Source: Limnoperna fortunei (lineage: Eukaryota; Mollusca; Bivalvia; Mytilida; Modiolidae). From it: a DNA stretch of 64,000 nt. The DNA is taken from contig OX104114.1 in assembly GCA_944474755.1 (NCBI GenBank), positions 48,611,070 through 48,675,069 on the forward strand, given 5' to 3'. Each line of letters opens with the position of its first letter. The first letter of the stretch is position 1. Both the position numbers and the translations under genes were made by a program. Shown one piece after another: positions 57,905 to 64,000 of the stretch. Below the pieces are notes generated by a model. It was not told the DNA's origin. It did no database searches and saw only the letters and a list, made by a program, of their open reading frames with translations.

Positions 57905-60290
57905 AAGTATTGTATTGGGTGGTATGGAAACAGCGACCACAAAGTACTAAGCTTCCAGCTTAGAGACAGACCCATTTAACTTGAAAGGGAAGGGGGCCTT
58001 GGTTTTTTGTTTTGGTCAGAAAATTTTTTGAAGGCGTCGCGACAGATTTTTTTTTCATTATTAGCATTATTTTATATAGCAGAAATCCTTCTTCGGAATA
58101 TTTTTTTCTTACCCTCTGCTTCCAAAATATTTTTTTCATCATAAATCATTTTCAAAATATTTTTTTAGGAAAAAACCAAGGCCCACCCCTCTGCAAGTTA
58201 AATGGTCGATCCATTGACTACAAAACTGTCCATGATGATGTACATAATTTTAATAGACTGAAATACTTCAAGGGAGACTATATAGCAAAAGAGAGAGACT
58301 TATCGACAGTCAACTGGGAATCCCTTCTAGACAACGGCGAAATCAACGAACTATGGCTTAGGTTTACCGACAAAACATTAAATACTTGTAAAGATAACAT
58401 ACCAGTGTGTAAATCTAGACAAAAAAAGTATGATACACCTTGCATTGACAGGGATTCCCTTGCGGCGGTCAGAGACAAAAGAAAGAAATGGAAGAAATAT
58501 ATGAACTGTAGAATCCATCAAAACAAAGAACTATATGACTCAGCCAAATCCTTATCAGCCAATACAGTAAGAGAAGCCCATCTGAAGTATTAAAAAGAGG
58601 TAGCAATAAAATGCAAAGACGAAAACAAACTATTTTGGGAATACGTCCAATCAAAGACCAAAGTAAAGGAAAATATTTAATGCAACATATACAAAAGAAG
58701 GCCAAATCCATTTAGAAAATGACACTAAAGCAAAACTTCTAAACAAATTCTTCCAGAGTGTTTTCACAATTTAACCGGAAAATGACACCATGCCAATATT
58801 CAACTCTTAAACAGACAAGCAATTAGACAATATAGTATTTGAGGAAAATGCAGTTTTGAAACACCTGAAATCTGTCAAAGAATCGAAATCCAAAGGGGCC
58901 GATGGAATGCACCCAAAATTCATAAAAGAAACATCTAAATATATAGCAAAACCGGTAACAATACTATTCAACAAATCTATGGACCAAGGGAAACTGCCAG
59001 GCGACTGGAAAATTGCTAATGTTACACCAATCCACAAAAAGGGAGCAAGGAGTGATGTTGCAAACTATATACAGAAAAATAAGCCTCAAATCAATTTTAT
59101 GTAAAACCATAAAGAGAATTATTAGAGACAACCTTATGGACTATATTGAGAGCAACAATCTTTTTACCAAACATCAACATGGCTTTAGAAAAGGCCAATC
59201 CTGTGACACACAACTTATAGAATTACTGGAAAATGGATTGAAGACCTAGATAACCACAACAAAATAGATGCAATATATTTAGATTTTCAAAAGGCCTTCA
59301 AAACAGTTCCACACAAAAGACTAAACAAAAAACTCGAAGGTTATGGTATAACAGACAATTTACTTCTATGGATAAAAGATTTCCTGAGCGAAAGGAAACA
59401 AAGGATAAAATTAAATGGTGCTTATTCAAGCTGGTCTCTAGTCACAAGTGGGATACCCCAGAGAAGCGTCCTTGGTCCTATCCTCTTCACAATATACATC
59501 AATGACCTTCCAGAAGCAATCGAAAATGTGGCTAAACTGACGACACCAAAGTATATGCCGTCACAAACAACCAAGAGAACATAAGAAGTCTTCAACATGA
59601 TTTAAATACACTTGAAAACTGGTCAGATAAATGGCTTCCAAAATTCAATAAGGCTAAATGTAAGCATAAACACCTAGAAACAGAATCTGAGGCACAATAC
59701 AGTATAGCCGAACATCAAACTGAAACAATTACTAGTGAGAAAGATCTATTATCGACAACACACTAAATTTCAAAGAACATATCAACACACAAGTAAATAA
59801 AACAAACCAAAAATTAGGGTTATTAACCGTACTTTCAAATACCTAGATAAAGAGATGTTCATAGCTTTATATAAAGGCCTATTCAGGCCACATCTAGAAT
59901 ATGATAGTTGCGTATGGTCTGTTACAAACAAGAGAGAAGCTATTTCAATTGAAAATGTACAACGCAGAGCAACAAAACTAGTTAACCAACCACCTTAGCC
60001 ATGCAGACAGATTAATAAGCCTTGGATTGCCATCATTACAATACAGGAGGGCAAGAGCAGATATGGTGGATACCTTAAAAAACCTTAAAAATAATAAAAG
60101 ATATAGACAAAGTTGAAGCGAAGGACAAAATGTTCCCCTCAAAGAGACATCAACTAGAGGCTACAAATATAAAATTTACAACAAGCACTGAAGAACAAAC
60201 ATTCGCAAATTTAGTTTCACACAGAGAGTAGTCGACACCTGGAACTCTCTCTTTCTCTTTGAACGTCGTAGAAGTAGACACTGTAAAAAG
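57905..60290 (+). mobile_element. Jockey/CR1-style LINE, decayed
   Basis: Reads from the end of the endonuclease (GNSDHKVLSFQLRDRP) through a linker (58200-58590: DYKTVHDDVHNFNRLKYFKG, NWESLLDNGEINELW) into [81 protein letters not shown], then [11 protein letters not shown] where the preceding FA of the FADD box is deleted, and LFRPHLEYDSCVWS. At least six frameshifts or stops. The linker is interrupted by a palindromic insertion at 57977-58208. This lies upstream of PMPCA, on the opposite strand. Confidence 0.9.
57977..58208. mobile_element. palindromic MITE inserted in the LINE
   Basis: Left arm TAACTTGAAAGGGAAGGGGG, CCTTGGTTTTTTG; right arm AAAAAACCAAGGCCCACCCC, TCTGCAAGTTAAATGG: inverted repeats of about 35 bases with few mismatches. 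CCATT at the left border (just before TAACTTG) and at 58209-58213 is a likely 5-bp target duplication. Removing the element restores the LINE frame LRDRPIDYKTVHDD. The middle has three ATATTTTTTTC-like repeats. Confidence 0.82.
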
Positions 60291-60300
60291 TTTTAAAAGA

Positions 60301-62136
60301 TGATACCCCCGCTTTTGTGAAAATTTCGTGGATTGTGACCTTGAAATTGGCTGGATTTCCACCAAAATCAATAGGCTTCTTACCAACAAAACATTTAAGA
60401 ATATTTTACAGTTTCATTAAAATCGGATGAAAACATTTTGAGTTATTTTCAGGAAACAACTTTTTGAAAAAATTTCGTGGACTGTGACCTTGAAATTTGA
60501 CAGATTTCCCCCAAAATCGATAGGCTTCTTACCAACCTGATATATAACAATATCCCAAAGTTTCATTCAAATCACATGCAAACTTTTTGAGTTATCATCC
60601 GGAAACAACTTTTTTGTAAAAATTTCTAACGTTTTTCGTGGACTGCGACCTTGAAATTTGATGGATTTCCCCCAAAATCAAAAGGCTTTTTACCAACCTG
60701 ATATATAACAATATCCCAAAGTTTCATTCAAATCGGATGCAAACTTTTTGAGTTATTGTCCGGAAACAACTTTTATGTTAAAATTTCTAACTTTTTTTGT
60801 GGACTGTGACCTTGAAATTTGACGGATTTCCCCCAAAATCGATAGGCTTTTTACCAACCTGATATATGACAATATCCCAAAGTTTCATTCAAATCGGATG
60901 TAAACTTTTTGAGTTATTGTCCGGAAACAACTTTTTTGTAAAAATTTTTAACGTTTTTCGTCGACTGTGACCTTGAAATTTGACGGATTTTCCCCCAAAT
61001 CGATAGGCTTCTTACCAACCTGATATATAACAATATCCCAAAGTTTCATTCAAATCGGATGCAAACTTTTTGAGTTATTGTCCGGAAACAACTTTTATGT
61101 TAAAATTTCTAACGTTTTTCGTGGACTGTGACCTTGAAATTTGACGGATTTCCCCCAAATTCGATGGGCTTTTTACCAACCTGATATATGACAATATCCC
61201 AAAGTTTCATTCAAATCGGATGTAAACTTTTTGAGTTATTGTCCGGAAACAACTTTTTTGTAAAAATTTCTAATGTTTTTCGTCGACTGTGACCTTGAAA
61301 TTTGACGGATTTTCCCCAAAATCGATAGGCTTCTTACCAACCTGATATATAACAATATCCCAAAGTTTCATTCAAATCGGATGCAAACTTTTTGAGTTAT
61401 TGTCCGGAAACAACTTTTATGTTAAAATTTCTAACGTTTTTCGTGGACTGTGACCTTGAAATTTGACGGATTTCCCCCAAATTCGATAGGCTTCTCACCA
61501 ACCTGATATATGACAATATCCCAAAGTTTCATTCAAATCGGATGTAAACTTTTTGAGTTATTGTCCGGAAACAACTTTTTTGTAAAAATTTCTAACGTTT
61601 TTCGTCCACTGTGACCTTGAAATTTGACGGATTTTCCCCAAAATCGATAGGCTTCTTACCAACCTGATATATAACAATATCCCAAAGTTTCATTCAAATC
61701 GGATGCAAACTTTTTGAGTTATTGTCCGGAAACAACTTTTATGTTAAAATTTCTAACGTTTTTCGTGGACTGTGACCTTGAAATTTGACGGATTTCCCCC
61801 AAATTCGATAGGCTTCTTACCAACCTGATATATGACAATATCCCAAAGTTTCATTCAAATCGGATGTAAACATTTTGAGTTATTGTCCGGAAACAACGTT
61901 TTTGTAAAAATTTCTAACGTTTTTCGTCGACTGTGACTTGAAATTTGACGGATTTTCCCCAAAATCGATAGGCTTCTTACCAACCTGATATATAACAATA
62001 TCCCAAAGTTTCATTTAAATCGGATGTAAACTTTTTGAATTATCATCCGGAAACCAAATGTGGACGGACGAACGGACGGACGGACGGACATGAGGACCAC
62101 TATATACCCCCGACTCTGTCGAGCGGGGGTATAAAA
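60301..62136. mobile_element. TIR element with alternating 161-bp monomers
   Basis: The left end GATACCCCCGC pairs with the right end GCGGGGGTATA; the right end is itself a hairpin (CCCCCGACTC...GAGCGGGGG) preceded by GGACGGACGGACGGACGGAC. The core is about ten or eleven monomers of exactly 161 bp. From about 60.9 kb two monomer types strictly alternate (TTTTTTGTAAAAATTTC...CGTCGACTG and TTTTATGTTAAAATTTC...CGTGGACTG), giving a 322-bp higher-order period. Monomer boundaries are at 61121, 61282, 61443, 61604, 61765 and 61926. Non-coding. Confidence 0.9.
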
Positions 62137-63095
62137 ATCAGTTAACTTAGACGTGTAAAATTGCCCAAAACATGTTAACAGAAACGATCTTGCCTCTAGC
62201 CCGCTTATAAATCAATTAGTTGCCTAGTCATCAGCAACGTATAATGTAGATGTAGATCCTTCGTTTATGTGGAGAACTGTGTATTATTTTGTTTGTTTTC
62301 CTTGCGGGCAGTAATATAGGGTTAATCCACTGGCAGCAAATTCTCAACTGTATTATTGCAGACAGTTTTTATAGATTCTGTTGTAAGGGGAAGGAGATCC
62401 GATGAGTATCGATTAAAGGTGAAGTCGGTTTAGTCACTTTAAGCTATATGATGGTATCCAGTTTTTATCGCACGATGAAGCCTTAGTAACGTAATTTAAA
62501 CTGCGATCTTCAATAACAGAGCTAAGCGTTGGACGGCAGAGGATTCTCGGACTACAGAAGAACTGGCTTTTGAAAGATCATTAAACAGTCCGGACAATTA
62601 CAGAAAACTGTAAATTTACGATTATTTGTAAAATTACAATAAACTGTAATTCTACAGTATATTGCAAGATTTACAGTTATTAGAAGTTACCTCTCTTGCA
62701 ATACAATTGTTAAATGGTGGGCCGACAGACCAAACAACAGTCAGTCAGTCATGCATTGATGCAGGACTTATTTACAACGTAATGAAAATTCAAATCGCTG
62801 CAATGCATGGGTTTATGTAGGAAATGTTTTCTTCATTAATCACATGACCTTTGCAAGTCAAACGTTGTTTTATTATTCAGCCAAATGGAGCAAACATTAT
62901 CGGTATTCAGACAATCAAATATAACTACTTTATCGCTATTTTGAAGTATTTTCTTTTGATCTTTGTGTGCGATATTATTCCATCTCACTCTACTAGCTTG
63001 AGATGGACCCATCTCAGCTCGCTGTCAAGACGTCGTTAAGTAACACTGTGACGTCACATGTCACAAAACTATGAAAGGCCGTTTATGTCTAAAAC
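62137..63095. other. intergenic, no gene seen
   Basis: A short cluster of ACTGTAAATTTAC/TTACAGTTATT-like motifs at 62600-62685 contains several inverted repeats of ACAGT(T/A). Otherwise unremarkable. The 62-codon ORF at 62851-63039 is not supported by any signature. Confidence 0.45.
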
Positions 63096-63097
63096 GC

Positions 63098-63935
63098 TAT
63101 AAACTAACGCGTTAAAATTTAACGCGTTACAATCGATTTTAACGCGTTAAAATCAGTTTTAACGCGTTAATACAATAATTTATCGCGTTAGTGGAAAATA
63201 AACTTTTACGCCATAAATTTAGTGATGAAATTCATCCCGTAAGTGCAATTTAACGTTTATCGCATTAAAAAAGAACACTTCTCTGGCCATGGATGTCATA
63301 ATTAAAATATTTAACGCGTTAATAAAAGCCACTAGCATTTTGTTTTTAACGCGTTAAAAGTTACTTTAACGCGTTTAAAGTAACTTTAACGCGTAAAAAG
63401 TAGTTTTATTTTACTTTTAACATATTAAATATACTTTTAACGCGTTAAGTATACTTTAAACACGTTAAATATACTTTTAACGCGTTAAAATCGCTGTCAT
63501 ACATTAAGATCACTGTTAAAACGTTAAAGTCACTTTTAACGCGTTAAAATAAGTTTTATCGCGTTAAAATTGCTTTTAACGCGTAAAATTAAGTTTTATC
63601 GCGTTAAATGCAATTTTAACACGTTAAATGCAGTTTTAAAATCACTGTTAAAATATCGAAGTCACTTTAAACGCGTTAAATTCAGTGATATAGCGTTAAA
63701 ATTGCTTATAACGCGTTAATTTTAGTTTTAACGCGTTAAATTATGTTTTATCGCGTTAAATACAATTTTAACGCGTTAAATGCAGTTTAAACGCGTTAAA
63801 TTTAGTTTTATCGCGTTAAATTTAATTTTAACGCGTTAAAAGTTACTTTTAATGGATAAAATAGTGTTTGCTGACCATCAATAGTACATAATGTTTAACG
63901 CGTTAAATGCTCTTTAATCGCGTTAAATATCAAAT
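63098..63935. repeat. 20-bp tandem array of CGCG palindromes
   Basis: About 40 units with the core TTTTAACGCGTTAAA, a palindrome centred on CGCG, joined by 4-6 variable bases such as TGCAG, TCAG and TACAAT. The CGCG positions fall on an exact 20-bp grid over long runs: 63350/63370/63390; 63540/63560/63580/63600; 63712/63732/63752/63772/63792/63812/63832. Decayed units (CACG, TCGCG, ATTA) fill many gaps. The array continues almost to the window end. No ORF. Confidence 0.92.
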
Positions 63936-64000
63936 ATATGACACTCCTGGTCAACTAAATCTACAACTTACGGGTAAAATTCGACGACTTAAATTTCGTT

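Overview
This window is nuclear DNA of an animal, most likely a bivalve mollusc. The evidence is low-GC sequence, a multi-exon gene with very long introns, several degraded non-LTR retrotransposons, a tRNA-derived SINE, and many non-autonomous TIR elements of styles I associate with bivalve genomes (tandem cores ended by GC-rich hairpins). The species cannot be fixed from sequence alone; a mussel-like bivalve is a reasonable guess.

One host gene organises nearly everything. On the minus strand, seven exons between 55992 and 4628 encode the first 300 residues of the mitochondrial processing peptidase alpha subunit (PMPCA, M16 family). All phases agree: 56+203+80+83+103+93+282 = 900 nt. Exon 1 (55992-55937) encodes a basic presequence-like start. 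Exons 2-7 lie at 36895-36693, 31263-31184, 28735-28653, 13249-13147, 10743-10651 and 4909-4628. The C-terminal part, including the glycine-rich loop, lies beyond the left edge. The introns are about 19.0, 5.4, 2.4, 15.4, 2.4, 5.7 and more than 4.6 kb.

The most unusual structure is a set of three large minisatellites, each starting at or just downstream of a PMPCA 5' splice site: 34-bp units filling intron 7 (238-4627), 43-bp units in intron 4 (26545-28640) and 46-bp units in intron 3 (29390-31070). The 34-bp array is in register with the end of exon 7, and that exon-intron junction aligns to the unit at 26 of 34 positions without gaps. The array therefore looks like roughly 130 tandem copies of an exon end plus its splice donor, grouped into 1.56/1.09/1.56-kb higher-order blocks.

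Region by region: 1-237 intron; 238-4627 array 1; 4628-13249 exons 7 to 5 with intron debris; 13250-28652 (intron 4) two inverted foldback elements (one with a nested insertion), two hairpin MITEs, a nearly complete dead LINE (about 16930-20875), two LINE fragments, a SINE with perfect target duplication, and array 2; 28653-31263 exons 4 and 3 with array 3; 31264-36692 (intron 2) TIR elements including one with eight 146-bp monomers; 36693-55936 (exon 2 and intron 1) an L1-like LINE 3' end, an RNase H-bearing LINE fragment, a nested tandem array and hAT- and pogo-like MITEs; 55993-64000 (upstream flank) a decayed LINE split by a small palindromic element, a TIR element with 161-bp monomers alternating in two types, and a 20-bp tandem array centred on CGCG palindromes. 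No second convincing host gene was found.
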